From Chloroflexota bacterium (GTDB lineage: Bacteria > Chloroflexota > Dehalococcoidia > Lucifugimonadales > GCA-2722455): DNA of 64,000 bases. Made by a program: the position numbers and the translations under genes. Positions 1-10,163 of the stretch are shown here, in pieces; position 1 is the first letter of the stretch, and every line of letters starts with the position of its first letter. The stretch is from NCBI GenBank assembly GCA_002722455.1, contig PBMB01000002.1, positions 62,001 to 126,000 of the forward strand. The letters are read 5' to 3'. The notes under the pieces are model-generated. The model was not told the origin of the DNA, searched no databases, and saw only the letters and a program-made list of their open reading frames with translations.

Positions 1-2274
1 TTAGATACTTTAAGATTTATCGCAAACCCAATAGGTTTCTCAGCCTCGAAAGCATTGGGTTTTGGTGTAGAAAAATTTTTCAAAACAGACACAGGTAAAG
101 CGTTTGCTCAAAATGCAAAAGAAAAATTTGAGAAAGTTTTTCCAAATAAAGAGTTTAATGCAAAATTAGGTGCAACATTAGGTGCAGTAGCTGCAGTAGG
201 TGGTTTAGTAATGTTGGTTTCTGGTTTAGACGGAAATGAACTTTCAGACATAAAATCAGCAATAACAGGGGCGTTGGAAGGAGCTGTTGATAACTCTACT
301 GAAATAGCCAATTCATTAGTAGAAAGTGCAGATAATTTTGCTCAAGAAGCAGCAGAGTATACTGCTGGAATGGGAGAATCTTTTGATAATCTACAAGAAA
401 GTGTAGTAAACGCTGCAAAAGCGGGTAGTGAAACATTATCAGAAGCTTTTGATTCTGCAAGTGAAATGGCAGGTGAAGCAGCAGAGTATGCAAAAGAAGC
501 AGGTGAAGAATTCGGTCAAAGCTTTGACGAATATACAAATGGAATGGATGAATCTTTTGAAAACGCAAAAGCTAGTGTAAAAGACGTTTTTGGAGGTGAA
601 GAGACAGCTTTGGCAGGTGAAGAAATTCCAGAGGTTAGTGATTATAATCCAGAAACAGATCCAGAATATATGAATCCGAATAGTCCAAAAGGAAACATAG
701 AAACGCCAGAGGAAATGGCGAAATTGATGGCAGAAGATAATGTTTACGATCCAGAAACAGATCCAGAGTATATGAATCCAAATCAAAGAGCAGGATTTGA
801 GGATTTATCACCAGAAGAAAAAGCAGAGATTTTGGCGGAGACCTCTCCTGAAAAATCAGAAGTTGAAGGTGTAGTTGCAGGAGAAGAAGCACCTGAGCCG
901 ATAACAGAACCAGAATTAGATTATCCTTCAAGTGTAGAAATACAATCAGGAGATAGATTGGAGTCGATAGCAAAAGAAATCTTATCAAAAAATGATGCTA
1001 ATGTTACTTATGATGAAATTAGAGAATTTACATTACAAATAGCAGAACATAATGGTTTAGAAGATGCAGATCAAATAATGGTTGGTCAAACGTTTGATAT
1101 ACCAAGTCCTGCGGAATGTGCAAATATTGAACTGGAACCATTTAAGTTAGATACACTAGACGAATTAAAAGGTTTTGATAAAGTTCCTTATGGTTCTGAA
1201 ATAACGCCAGAAGAGCTTTCTGATCAAATAAAAGATACATTGACAAAGACATATCCAGATGAGCCAGAAAGAGTTCATGAAGCTATGGCTAATGTAAATG
1301 CAAGCCTTAAAAGTCTAGAATCTGGTAAAATGATAGAATCAGGAACAGATTTATCAAAAATCGGTGATATTCATGAAAATTATTTTGGTGCAAATAGGAT
1401 TCAAATATCAGACGAATTGGAATCGGCTTATGAAAATGTAGAAGTTGGAAATCATTTAAATGATGTTGATCCAAGAGATCTTCCAGAGTTTGTTCCACAA
1501 ACTTCTGACGAATTAGACTCAGCTTATCATGGAATAGAGGTAGAAAACCCAGATCCAGTAGTTCCAACAAATTCAAATGTTGAAGAAGTTATTGCAGGAG
1601 TCGAAACACCAGAAGTAGAAGCACCTGCTGCTTTTGAAGAAACACCGTCATTTGGAAATCCAGAGCCAGTAGTGGAGGAAGCAACTCCAATGTTTGCAGA
1701 ATCAGAACCAAAAATAGAAGAAGCTACAAAGTTCGCAGAATCAGAACCAAAATTAGAAGAAGCTCCAAAGTTCGCAGAATCAAAACCACCAGTGGAAGAA
1801 TCGACACCAACATTTGGAGATCCAGAACCGACAGTAGAAGAGGTCAAATTGGATAGTATGAAAACTGAACTTAGAATTCTAAATAACTATAGTGATTCAC
1901 CAACTGTTACAGGTACAGTAACATTAAATGGTCAAGAGATAGACGTTAAAAATCTAACTCCAGAAATGCAAGATAAATTGTTTGTAAGTGGAGCAGAAAA
2001 ATCACAATTATCTGGTGTAGGTTTTGAAAGAAAACTTGAAGAAATAGAGTTTGGTGCAAATGAAAGAGAAGAATTTAGAGAACTTTTAGGGAAAGATAAT
2101 AATTTAAATAGATTGCTTAATGGTGAAAACTTAAATGCTTCAACTGAACCTAATCTTGCTTTAAATTCACAAGAAAGTCAGCTTGAAGAAGAATTACGTA
2201 AAGAAATGTCTAACACAAATAGCGAAGGAACTAGAAATACGAATTCAAATCCAAACAGATTAAGAAACATTTAA
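1..2274 (+). CDS. Large acidic LysM-containing repeat protein, 5'-truncated by window edge
   Basis: Frame is open from base 1 (LDTLRFIANPIGFSASKALGFGVEKFF...); the listed start at 55 is a TTG inside the frame. TM-like LGATLGAVAAVGGLVMLVSG; LysM-like VEIQSGDRLESIAKEIL...VGQTFDIP; repeats NPETDPEYMNPN x2 and FAESEPK-type. Confidence 0.75.
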   Translation, partial: LDTLRFIANPIGFSASKALGFGVEKFFKTDTGKAFAQNAKEKFEKVFPNKEFNAKLGATLGAVAAVGGLVMLVSGLDGNELSDIKSAITGALEGAVDNSTEIANSLVESADNFAQEAAEYTAGMGESFDNLQESVVNAAKAGSETLSEAFDSASEMAGEAAEYAKEAGEEFGQSFDEYTNGMDESFENAKASVKDVFGGEETALAGEEIPEVSDYNPETDPEYMNPNSPKGNIETPEEMAKLMAEDNVYDPETDPEYMNPNQRAGFEDLSPEEKAEILAETSPEKSEVEGVVAGEEAPEPITEPELDYPSSVEIQSGDRLESIAKEILSKNDANVTYDEIREFTLQIAEHNGLEDADQIMVGQTFDIPSPAECANIELEPFKLDTLDELKGFDKVPYGSEITPEELSDQIKDTLTKTYPDEPERVHEAMANVNASLKSLESGKMIESGTDLSKIGDIHENYFGANRIQISDELESAYENVEVGNHLNDVDPRDLPEFVPQTSDELDSAYHGIEVENPDPVVPTNSNVEEVIAGVETPEVEAPAAFEETPSFGNPEPVVEEATPMFAESEPKIEEATKFAESEPKLEEAPKFAESKPPVEESTPTFGDPEPTVEEVKLDSMKTELRILNNYSDSPTVTGTVTLNGQEIDVKNLTPEMQDKLFVSGAEKSQLSGVGFERKLEEIEFGANEREEFRELLGKDNNLNRLLNGENLNASTEPNLALNSQESQLEEELRKEMSNTNSEGTRNTNSNPNRLRNI

Positions 2275-2304
2275 AAAAAAGACCTCGTGATGAGGTCTTT
2301 TTTA
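2275..2304. terminator. Bidirectional intrinsic terminator
   Basis: aaaaaagacctc-gtgat-gaggtctttttt between convergent genes. Confidence 0.85.
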
Positions 2305-3366
2305 TCAATTAAGCATTTCGACTAATTTAGGGTTGATTTTTAATTCAATGTAATTTTTTTCTTTTAAAAATTGAATAAAATTGTCATCAAATCTATTAAT
2401 AGCTTTTTTTGTCAAATATTTTAAAATTTTACTTTTTACATATCTTGTATTAGAGTTTTGATAAGTTTGATTTTTTTCAATAAAATAATAAAGAAAATCG
2501 TCATCAATTTTGCTTTTATCTTGAATGATATTTTCAGGGATATATCGAATGTTATTTTCATCTAGTAAAAGCATTTCTTTCCAAAAGAATTCGTCTTTTT
2601 CTTCTGTTAAATGTTTACACATCGTAGGGTTGTCATAAAAATCAATTAAGTAACTAAATAAATGTCTACTGTCTTTTGGTACTTTTTTGAAATAGTTTTT
2701 ATTAAAAATGAGGATATCTTTAGCAAATTTAACTTTATCTTTGTAATTCAAACAATTGTAATCAAATTGAAATGTTTTTTTATTATCCTCATTAGTAATA
2801 AGCTCTAATATCATTTTATCATTAAGCTTATTTTTTTCATATAAATCAAAAAACGTATGCATAAAGTGATAATTTAAGAAGTTATTATGGTTAGATTTTC
2901 TTGCATTAATTAAAAGTTCTATATCTTTTTCGGAAAAGAGATCAGAAATGTATCTAAAATAAAAAAAATTTTCTAAATATAATTCATTTTTAAAATAATA
3001 ATTTTTAATAACAGTTTTGACATTGTTAAATTGAAAAGCTTTTTTCAACCAATCGTCTTGAAAATTTCTTTTTTTTAATCTAGAAATAAAAGGAGAACAT
3101 TTTCTTTTAAGGCTCTCTTCTTTGGTATTTTTAATTATTAATGAAACAATCTCTTCTTCACTAAATAATTCGAACTTAAACAAAGAAGCAAATACAGGAA
3201 CTTCAAAAATAAAATCCTTAAAAAAATCCTCGTCAGAATATAATTTATTAAAATCTTCTGTTGCAACATGTGTTTTAATAAAAAGATTAAATTCTTCTAA
3301 ATCATTAACAAGAAATATTTTTTCTATAATTTCATTGTAAGATAATTTTTTTTCTTTATTTGTCAT
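2305..3366 (-). CDS. Hypothetical protein
   Basis: Long ORF; the track start at 3384 is TTG, ATG at 3366 follows GAAGAAG. Confidence 0.7.
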   Translation of the reverse strand: MTNKEKKLSYNEIIEKIFLVNDLEEFNLFIKTHVATEDFNKLYSDEDFFKDFIFEVPVFASLFKFELFSEEEIVSLIIKNTKEESLKRKCSPFISRLKKRNFQDDWLKKAFQFNNVKTVIKNYYFKNELYLENFFYFRYISDLFSEKDIELLINARKSNHNNFLNYHFMHTFFDLYEKNKLNDKMILELITNEDNKKTFQFDYNCLNYKDKVKFAKDILIFNKNYFKKVPKDSRHLFSYLIDFYDNPTMCKHLTEEKDEFFWKEMLLLDENNIRYIPENIIQDKSKIDDDFLYYFIEKNQTYQNSNTRYVKSKILKYLTKKAINRFDDNFIQFLKEKNYIELKINPKLVEMLN

Positions 3367-3415
3367 TTGATTCATCTTCTTCAAAAAATCGTTTTTTTAA
3401 AGTATCCATATCCAT
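3356..3415 (-). CDS. Possible 19-aa upstream/leader ORF MDMDTLKKRFFEEDESNDK
   Basis: SD-like aaaggtaat before ATG; stop overlaps the start region of the downstream gene by 11 nt. Confidence 0.35.
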   Translation of the reverse strand: MDMDTLKKRFFEEDESNDK

Positions 3416-3571
3416 AATATTACCTTTATAATTAATTTTTTCATAGTATTTATTGATTTTATCAAACTAAGAAGTGAGAATCAAGAATAATGACAACTAC
3501 TTTACTGAATAGCGAAATTTATCCTTTTTAAAACCAAAGTGTTTTTTATTTATTGGCAAAAATAAAAATAA

Positions 3572-3598
3572 TTATCGACAAATATTTAATAAACTTTA
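3572..3598 (-). promoter_or_regulatory. Putative sigma-28 (FliA) promoter
   Basis: Minus strand TAAAGTTT-N11-GTCGATAA versus consensus TAAAGTTT-N11-GCCGATAA. Confidence 0.6.
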
Positions 3599-3657
3599 GT
3601 CTTTTTTTTAAAAAAGAAAAACTACTTCAAAAAAGTTTATTTTTCGTTTAAAACCAT

Positions 3658-3687
3658 TTGCATTTTTACAATATTTAGCATAGAATT
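3658..3687 (+). promoter_or_regulatory. Putative sigma-70-like promoter of flagellin
   Basis: TTGCAT-N17-TAGAAT upstream of flagellin start. Confidence 0.4.
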
Positions 3688-3726
3688 GCTTTAAATAAAC
3701 AATAAAACTTAGGAGTTACAAATAAA

Positions 3727-4860
3727 ATGTCTATTAGTGTAAATACAAATACTTCAGCTTATTCAGCACAAAGAAGCCTTGCAAATGCAAATCAAAAAGT
3801 AGAAAAAAGCATGGAACGTTTGGCAACTGGCGATAGAATCAACAGTGCAAAAGATGATGCTGCTGGTCTACAAATCTCAAATCGATTAACAACACAAGAA
3901 AGAGGTCTTGACGTTGCAATGAGAAACGCAAATGACGGAATCTCTATTTCTCAAACAGCAGAAGGTGCAATGGAAGAAACAACAAATATTCTTCAACGTA
4001 TGAGAGATCTATCTCTTCAATCTTCAAATGGTTCTAACTCAAAAGCAGAACGTGTGGCAATTCAAGAAGAAGTAACAGCACTTCAAGACGAAATTAACCG
4101 TATTGCAGAAACAACTTCTTTTGGTGGTAAAAATCTACTAAATGGAACATTTGGTTCTTCAAACTTCCAAATTGGTGCAAATTCAGGTGAAACAGTTTCT
4201 GTTGAAATCGGTAATATGAGAGCAGACGCTTCTGGAATGAGCGCAATCACAGCAAAAGGTGAATCTGTAAGTCAAAGCTGGAAAGCTTCAAACAATGAAA
4301 ACTTTACTATTTCTTATGAAGATGACAATGGTGATACACAAACAGTAGATATTAAAGCAAATGAAGGTGATTCTATTCAAGAAGTGGCAACTTCAATTAA
4401 TGGTAGAACTGATTTCTTACAAGCTTCGGTCACAGAAGATAATGAGCTTCAAATTGTAGCAAATAAAGATATGGAAAATAGAAACCTAAGTTTTGGTGGT
4501 TCTATCGCTTCTGCGACAAAGATTGATTCAGCAGATCAAAAAATGGAAAGCATTGAAGATGTTGACGTAACTACAATTGGTGGAGCACAAAAAGCAGTAT
4601 CAATTATAGACCAAGGTTTGACTTATGTGGATTCAAATAGAGCGTCACTAGGTGCTGTTCAAAACAGAATCGACCACACTGTTAACAACCTTTCAAATAT
4701 TCAAGAAAATGTAGCTGCGTCAAATAGCCGTATTAAAGATACAGACTATGCAAAAGAAACAGTTGAATTAACTAAACAACAAATTCTTTCACAAGCAAGT
4801 GGTTCTATCTTGTCACAAGCAAAAATGTCTCCACAAATGGCACAAAGTTTATTAAACTAA
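3727..4860 (+). CDS. fliC: Flagellin
   Basis: N-terminal [21 protein letters not shown]...[24 protein letters not shown]-terminal [26 protein letters not shown]. Confidence 0.95.
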   Translation: MSISVNTNTSAYSAQRSLANANQKVEKSMERLATGDRINSAKDDAAGLQISNRLTTQERGLDVAMRNANDGISISQTAEGAMEETTNILQRMRDLSLQSSNGSNSKAERVAIQEEVTALQDEINRIAETTSFGGKNLLNGTFGSSNFQIGANSGETVSVEIGNMRADASGMSAITAKGESVSQSWKASNNENFTISYEDDNGDTQTVDIKANEGDSIQEVATSINGRTDFLQASVTEDNELQIVANKDMENRNLSFGGSIASATKIDSADQKMESIEDVDVTTIGGAQKAVSIIDQGLTYVDSNRASLGAVQNRIDHTVNNLSNIQENVAASNSRIKDTDYAKETVELTKQQILSQASGSILSQAKMSPQMAQSLLN

Positions 4861-4872
4861 TTGGTAAAAAAT

Positions 4873-4906
4873 AAAAAAAGAACTCATCGTTGAGTTCTTT
4901 TTTTTA
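4873..4906. terminator. Intrinsic terminator
   Basis: aagaactca-tcgt-tgagttctttttttt. Confidence 0.85.
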
Positions 4907-5653
4907 TTATAAGTTTTCCAATATAGATTCTTTTTCTTTCCTTCTTTGGTTTTCTTTTTTGAAATATATAACTTCTTTAAAATTCTTTTTGAATAACTTT
5001 TCATAATACCTTGCTTCTTTTGGTGTAGATTCAGCTAATATATTTTGAATGTTTTCAGTGTGAATGATGTTTTTCACAATGTTATTTTTTTCAGTAGAGA
5101 TTCTTTTGATTCTTTTAATATCATTTGATCTCCTTGTAAAAATATTTTTAATATCAATAAATATGATTTTTCCCACCTCTATAAGTATAAAAGGTATTGA
5201 GAGAATAAATAAAAATCGAATGGTAATATTGTCAAAAAATCCGTAGAGTAATTCTTTTTCAAATAAAATAAAAACAGACAAGTAAATTATTGAAAAAACA
5301 ACAATAATTTTAAAACAATCATCTGCAAAGTCAATTTTTGTCATTTTATTAAGGATTTTATCAATGCTGTTCCTTAAATGAAATAAAGCTTTTATAGCGA
5401 TAAAAGAGCCAAAAACTAGCGCAGAGGCTGCGGGAACATTAATGTAAAAATAATCTTCTATTAAAAAAGAAAAGGTCTGTTCGAAAATTAAAAAACTAGC
5501 GATGATTGCAGCAAAAAGATAAATTAATATGTTAAAAATAATAAGTGATAAGTCACAAAAAACAATAACGACAAAGTTGGATTTATGGTAAGAAATGTTA
5601 GAATCTATTAATTTTAACTTATTGTATTTTTTTGGATTATATTTAATGGTCAT
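4907..5653 (-). CDS. Hypothetical multi-TM protein with charged C-terminal coil
   Basis: ORF; TM stretches plus C-terminal Lys/Glu-rich coil. Confidence 0.65.
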   Translation of the reverse strand: MTIKYNPKKYNKLKLIDSNISYHKSNFVVIVFCDLSLIIFNILIYLFAAIIASFLIFEQTFSFLIEDYFYINVPAASALVFGSFIAIKALFHLRNSIDKILNKMTKIDFADDCFKIIVVFSIIYLSVFILFEKELLYGFFDNITIRFLFILSIPFILIEVGKIIFIDIKNIFTRRSNDIKRIKRISTEKNNIVKNIIHTENIQNILAESTPKEARYYEKLFKKNFKEVIYFKKENQRRKEKESILENL

Positions 5654-5717
5654 TATTTTTCCTCTTTTCGGAAAAAGAAAAATATCAAAAATAATTTAAG
5701 AAGTAAAGAAAAAATAT

Positions 5718-5975
5718 TTAAAATGTAAAATTAGTAGTAAATAAAGTTTTCTTAAATATGTTCAAAAATAAAAGATATACTATTCCACAAAGAAATGAAA
5801 ATGGGATTTCTAATCCATGAGGTGGATTTGATTCTGGATGAAAGAAAAAAACAATTCCTAGAACAGAAAAAATGATAGTAATGATAAGAGAGTAATTATT
5901 GCATAACATAAACTTGTCAAATGAATCCATGCGGTTTCTTTTGTCTTGTTTGCTCATATACATAGTATTTGACAT
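5718..5975 (-). CDS. Hypothetical two-TM protein
   Basis: ORF with two hydrophobic helices. Confidence 0.5.
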   Translation of the reverse strand: MSNTMYMSKQDKRNRMDSFDKFMLCNNYSLIITIIFSVLGIVFFFHPESNPPHGLEIPFSFLCGIVYLLFLNIFKKTLFTTNFTF

Positions 5976-6095
5976 AACGTGATATTCCTTAGAAGTTTTT
6001 ACTTTTTTAAAAATATCACAAATGGAATAATAATCAACAAAATTTATTTAAAAAAAACACAAAAAACTATGCATTATATATTTTAATATTTAATT

Positions 6096-6779
6096 TTAAA
6101 TATTGGATTTTAAGTTTTTAACATAAATTTTTGAATAACGACGATTGACTTCTTCTTTAATGTCATTTGAAATTTTATTGGAAACTTGTGCTTCTGTTCT
6201 TAATTCTTCCTTAACAACAATTTGATCAATATAATAATTATATTCACCTTTTACTCTTCTTAATTTTAATGAATTTGTTTTAAAATATGTTTTTTTCATA
6301 GAGTCGTAGGTAAAAATAGAAAGATAAGCAATTAAAGAACTCCCTAAAACATAAGTGGAGAATAAAAACTTTATATCTTCTAAGTTATTATTTTGTGGTA
6401 AATTAAGAAGTAAACAACAAAAAACCCCTAAAAAAACAAGAATACCCAATCCTTGTAAAACAACAACATTGTCAGAATTGTCAGGCAAGTAATTTTTTGA
6501 AAATAAAAATGGAACAGAGATGAATAATGCATTAATTAAAGTAGAAAAAAAGATTACGCCAAGAAATAAATAAAAAAAATCAATTTCTGAAATTGAAAAT
6601 ATAAATCTAGATATAACAGAAAAAACTAAATTAAGACTAATAAAAAAAATTGCTAATCCGCTACTCTTCTTAGATTGGTTTTTTAAGTTCTTTTCTTGTT
6701 CAAGAGTATATCGATTAATTTGTTTGTTTAAATTTTGCACTTTATTTAATATCATTTTATTCCTTAATTTAATTTTCAT
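6096..6779 (-). CDS. Hypothetical coil-TM-coil membrane protein
   Basis: N-terminal coil, about four TMs, charged C-terminal tail. Confidence 0.65.
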   Translation of the reverse strand: MKIKLRNKMILNKVQNLNKQINRYTLEQEKNLKNQSKKSSGLAIFFISLNLVFSVISRFIFSISEIDFFYLFLGVIFFSTLINALFISVPFLFSKNYLPDNSDNVVVLQGLGILVFLGVFCCLLLNLPQNNNLEDIKFLFSTYVLGSSLIAYLSIFTYDSMKKTYFKTNSLKLRRVKGEYNYYIDQIVVKEELRTEAQVSNKISNDIKEEVNRRYSKIYVKNLKSNI

Positions 6780-6952
6780 TATATTACAAAAAAAATCTTT
6801 TGTTAATGTTTTTTTTTATTTTTTTAGATATATATCTATAAAAAAGCTTTCAAAATAAAAGTTAAGTGTTGTTTGATGATTTTTTTAGAAAAAAAATGAA
6901 ATTTTTATCTTTTTTTTCTTATCTTGATTTTATTATATAGATTATTTTTGAT

Positions 6953-6966
6953 TGAAATATATTTCA
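6953..6966. promoter_or_regulatory. Perfect 14-bp palindrome upstream of histidine kinase
   Basis: TGAAATATATTTCA. Confidence 0.3.
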
Positions 6967-6995
6967 AAAAGTGTTAAATTAAGGGAAATTACAAA

Positions 6996-9563
6996 ATGGG
7001 CAAGAGTATGTGGAATAATATATCAATAAAAAACAAGTTAATGCTAATAGTTTTCCTTCCATTGGTAGCATTGTGCTTTTTAGCTTTTCATGAAACAGAA
7101 CATTTAGAAGAAGAAGTTAAATCTACGGAAAAGGCAAAAAACGTTATTTTATTTTTTGAAGAAATTGCAGAATACCAAGTTCCCTCAGACGAAAAAGCGA
7201 AAAGAATTCGTGATTTGGTTTTGGATATATTCCCTGAAAATGAGGACGTGTTTACAATGTTATCAAAATACAAAGAAAATATTATAGCAACCAAAAATAG
7301 TACTTCTCAAAAAGAAAAAATAGAAATAAGAAAAGAGAGATTAGAGTTATATAAAAAAGTATTGATAATGTTAGAACAAATTCACTACAACCATTTGAAT
7401 AAAAATTTAGATAATTATTTACAATCTTTGTATCAAATGGAATGGATGAAAGTATGGCTTGTAGAGGAAGAGATAAATGTAGGGCTTTTAAAATATAATG
7501 TAAATACTGAATCAGTAGAGACTATTCTTAAAAATATAAACAAAATATCTTATAGAAGTGAATTGTTTTATAATAGATTTATAGAAATAAATAAAGAAGT
7601 TAATCAAGTAGAAATGTTTAAGTTGATTATGGATTCAGGTTCTTTTAAAGATTATTTAAAATTTAGAGAAGAATTGTTTGAAAATAAGTTTAGGATCTAT
7701 CACCAAGCAGATTTAAAAAATGGCTTAGAATTAATTCAAAAGAAAAGATCTGCAATCACTCATATAGAAAAAGATGTTTACACAAAAGCAAAATCAGAAG
7801 CATTAATAATACATTCAGAAATAAGTAAAAAGAAACAAGTTTTTTTATATTCTTTTGTTGTTTTTGCCGTAATATTATTTTTTATTGCATTTAGTGTTTC
7901 TAATAAAATAACTTTAAATTTGAAAGGTATTTTAAAATTTTTAGAAAATGGTGAGCATAAAGAAATCGAAAACATTAAAGGTAATGACGAAATATCTAAG
8001 TTTTCAAACAAAGTGAAAGAATTGACAACTGAAATAATTGAAGCTAAGGATTCAGCAATAAAAGCAAACGAAGCAAAAAGTGTTTTTTTAGCAAACATGT
8101 CTCATGAGATAAGAACACCTTTAAATGGAATAATAGGCATGATAGAAGTAATGTCAGATACTGAATTAAATGCTGTACAAAAAGAATACTTAAAAACAGT
8201 AGATACTTCTTCACAATTATTATTAACTCTAATAAATGATGTTTTAGATTTTTCAAAAATAGAGTCTGGTAATATAGACGTAACACCAACAACTACAAAT
8301 ATAAGAGAGACAATTTATGATATTGTTTCTGTTAATGTTCAAAAAGCAGTAGATAAAAACTTAACAATAAATGTTGATTTAGATGAAAATATACCTGCTG
8401 CTCTAAGTGTCGATGACCATAGATTAAGGCAAGTATTAATGAATTTAATGTCTAATGCTATTAAGTTTACAAATGCAGGTGTTGTTAATATATCTGCGAA
8501 TATAATAGATACTACAAATGAGGAAAAGGAAATTAGGTTCGAAGTGTCTGATACTGGCGTAGGTATTGAAAAATCAAGACAAAAAAATATTTTTAATTCT
8601 TTTATTCAAGAAGATAGCTCAACAACAAAGAAATATGGTGGAACGGGTCTTGGATTGGCAATAAGTTCTCAATTGATTGAACTTATGGGTTCTAAAATAG
8701 AATTGAAATCTGAAAAAAATATGGGTAGTAAATTTTTCTTTGATTTAAAATTAAAAGAAAAAAAGAATATGAAACATAAAGACTTAAGCTATATAAATGT
8801 TAGTTTAATATCAAAAGACAATCAAAAAGTAAAAACAATAATGAAAGAATTTTCAGTTTATAATATAATGAATGTAAATAGAAAACACTCATTAGAAGAA
8901 ATAAGTGAAACAGACAAGAATAACTTGGTGGTGATAGTTGAAGATAAAGTAGAATCTAATGATTTTTATCAAGAAATATCAAAACTGACAAAGTTAGGAT
9001 ACAATATATGTTTAATCAAAGATTTAAACAACAAACAAAAAACAAATGAAAAAGTTTCTGGTATTGTCTTATATCCTGTTTTGGGAGAACGAATGAGAAA
9101 ATCATTGAAATCTGCATTTAATAATATTAAAAATATTATAAATAAAGAAAAGAAAGCACCAAAAGCGACAGATAAGATTAGAGTTCTTTTGGTCGAAGAT
9201 AATAGAGTAAACCAACAAATAGCAATAATCCATTTAAAAAATGCAGGTATGGAATATACTCTTGCTGAAAATGGTTTAGAGGCAGTAAATAAATACAAAT
9301 CAAACGAAAAATTTGATATTGTATTAATGGATTGTATGATGCCTGTAAAAGATGGCTTTGAGGCGACAAAAGAAATTAGAGAACATGAAAATAAAAACGA
9401 CATGAAAAAAATTCCGATAATAGCTTTAACAGCAAGTGTAATAGATGATGACATTCAGCGTTGTTTTAGTGTTGGAATGAATAGTTATATACCAAAACCA
9501 GTAAAAAGAGAACGTTTGATTGATGAAATTAATAAACTTCATGAAGAAAACATTAAAAAATAA
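6996..9563 (+). CDS. Hybrid sensor histidine kinase/response regulator
   Basis: FLANMSHEIRTPLNGIIGM H-box; DHRLRQVLMNLMSNAIKFT N-box; GTGLGLAIS G-box; receiver VLLVEDNRVNQQIA...IVLMDCMMPVKDG. Confidence 0.95.
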   Translation: MGKSMWNNISIKNKLMLIVFLPLVALCFLAFHETEHLEEEVKSTEKAKNVILFFEEIAEYQVPSDEKAKRIRDLVLDIFPENEDVFTMLSKYKENIIATKNSTSQKEKIEIRKERLELYKKVLIMLEQIHYNHLNKNLDNYLQSLYQMEWMKVWLVEEEINVGLLKYNVNTESVETILKNINKISYRSELFYNRFIEINKEVNQVEMFKLIMDSGSFKDYLKFREELFENKFRIYHQADLKNGLELIQKKRSAITHIEKDVYTKAKSEALIIHSEISKKKQVFLYSFVVFAVILFFIAFSVSNKITLNLKGILKFLENGEHKEIENIKGNDEISKFSNKVKELTTEIIEAKDSAIKANEAKSVFLANMSHEIRTPLNGIIGMIEVMSDTELNAVQKEYLKTVDTSSQLLLTLINDVLDFSKIESGNIDVTPTTTNIRETIYDIVSVNVQKAVDKNLTINVDLDENIPAALSVDDHRLRQVLMNLMSNAIKFTNAGVVNISANIIDTTNEEKEIRFEVSDTGVGIEKSRQKNIFNSFIQEDSSTTKKYGGTGLGLAISSQLIELMGSKIELKSEKNMGSKFFFDLKLKEKKNMKHKDLSYINVSLISKDNQKVKTIMKEFSVYNIMNVNRKHSLEEISETDKNNLVVIVEDKVESNDFYQEISKLTKLGYNICLIKDLNNKQKTNEKVSGIVLYPVLGERMRKSLKSAFNNIKNIINKEKKAPKATDKIRVLLVEDNRVNQQIAIIHLKNAGMEYTLAENGLEAVNKYKSNEKFDIVLMDCMMPVKDGFEATKEIREHENKNDMKKIPIIALTASVIDDDIQRCFSVGMNSYIPKPVKRERLIDEINKLHEENIKK

Positions 9564-9567
9564 TATT

Positions 9568-9599
9568 GAAAAGACAATCACTTGATTGTCTTTTTTTTG
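9568..9599 (+). terminator. Intrinsic terminator
   Basis: aagacaatca-ct-tgattgtctttttttt. Confidence 0.85.
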
Positions 9600-9646
9600 T
9601 TTTGTATTATAATATAGTTATGAAACAAAAAAAGGAATTATAAGAA

Positions 9647-10135
9647 ATGAATATGTATCAAATAGCAAAAGTTCATGATTTGTCAGAAAGTCACCCAGAT
9701 TTCAAAATATTGGCAATGCATAATGAAGATGAAAGATCAGAAGTGGCAACACAAGTTGAAGACTTAACAAATAAAGAATTAAAATATGGAGATTTTGAAA
9801 TAGAGCATGGGTACCTTATTAATAAAGAAAATAAATTAATCATTGTAGACAGAGAAAGCCATTTAGAAAATCTGCACTTGTTTAAAGTCATAGAAAATGA
9901 GTTGGATTTTAATAGTGATAAGATTTCATTTATAAAGAAAAAATCAAAATCTGATATAAATTATTTATTAAGAGATAATCCAACAGGTGAAATAAAATTA
10001 AATGGAAAAGAATACGAAGTATTTGAACAAATGCCAGCAGCTTATGGAGACTGTGCTAATGTGTATATAATTCAAAAAGATTCACCTAAACAAGAAAAAA
10101 AACTTACAACAAGAACAAAAAGAAAAATAAAATAA
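9647..10135 (+). CDS. Hypothetical soluble protein
   Basis: ORF with SD (aaaggaattataagaaATG) and downstream terminator. Confidence 0.65.
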   Translation: MNMYQIAKVHDLSESHPDFKILAMHNEDERSEVATQVEDLTNKELKYGDFEIEHGYLINKENKLIIVDRESHLENLHLFKVIENELDFNSDKISFIKKKSKSDINYLLRDNPTGEIKLNGKEYEVFEQMPAAYGDCANVYIIQKDSPKQEKKLTTRTKRKIK

Positions 10136-10163
10136 AATATATTTTTATCATAAAAAAATATAA

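Noticed and set aside
108-311. Antisense ORFs opposite the LysM gene (108-311, 296-568, 439-786, 635-988, 1307-1576, 1527-1847 minus)
   Set aside because: Low-complexity shadow ORFs opposite a clearly coding acidic repeat protein; no SD or independent support
7778-8098. Antisense ORFs within the histidine kinase (7088, 7778, 8044, 8969, 9178 minus)
   Set aside because: Shadow ORFs; the plus-strand kinase motifs explain the region
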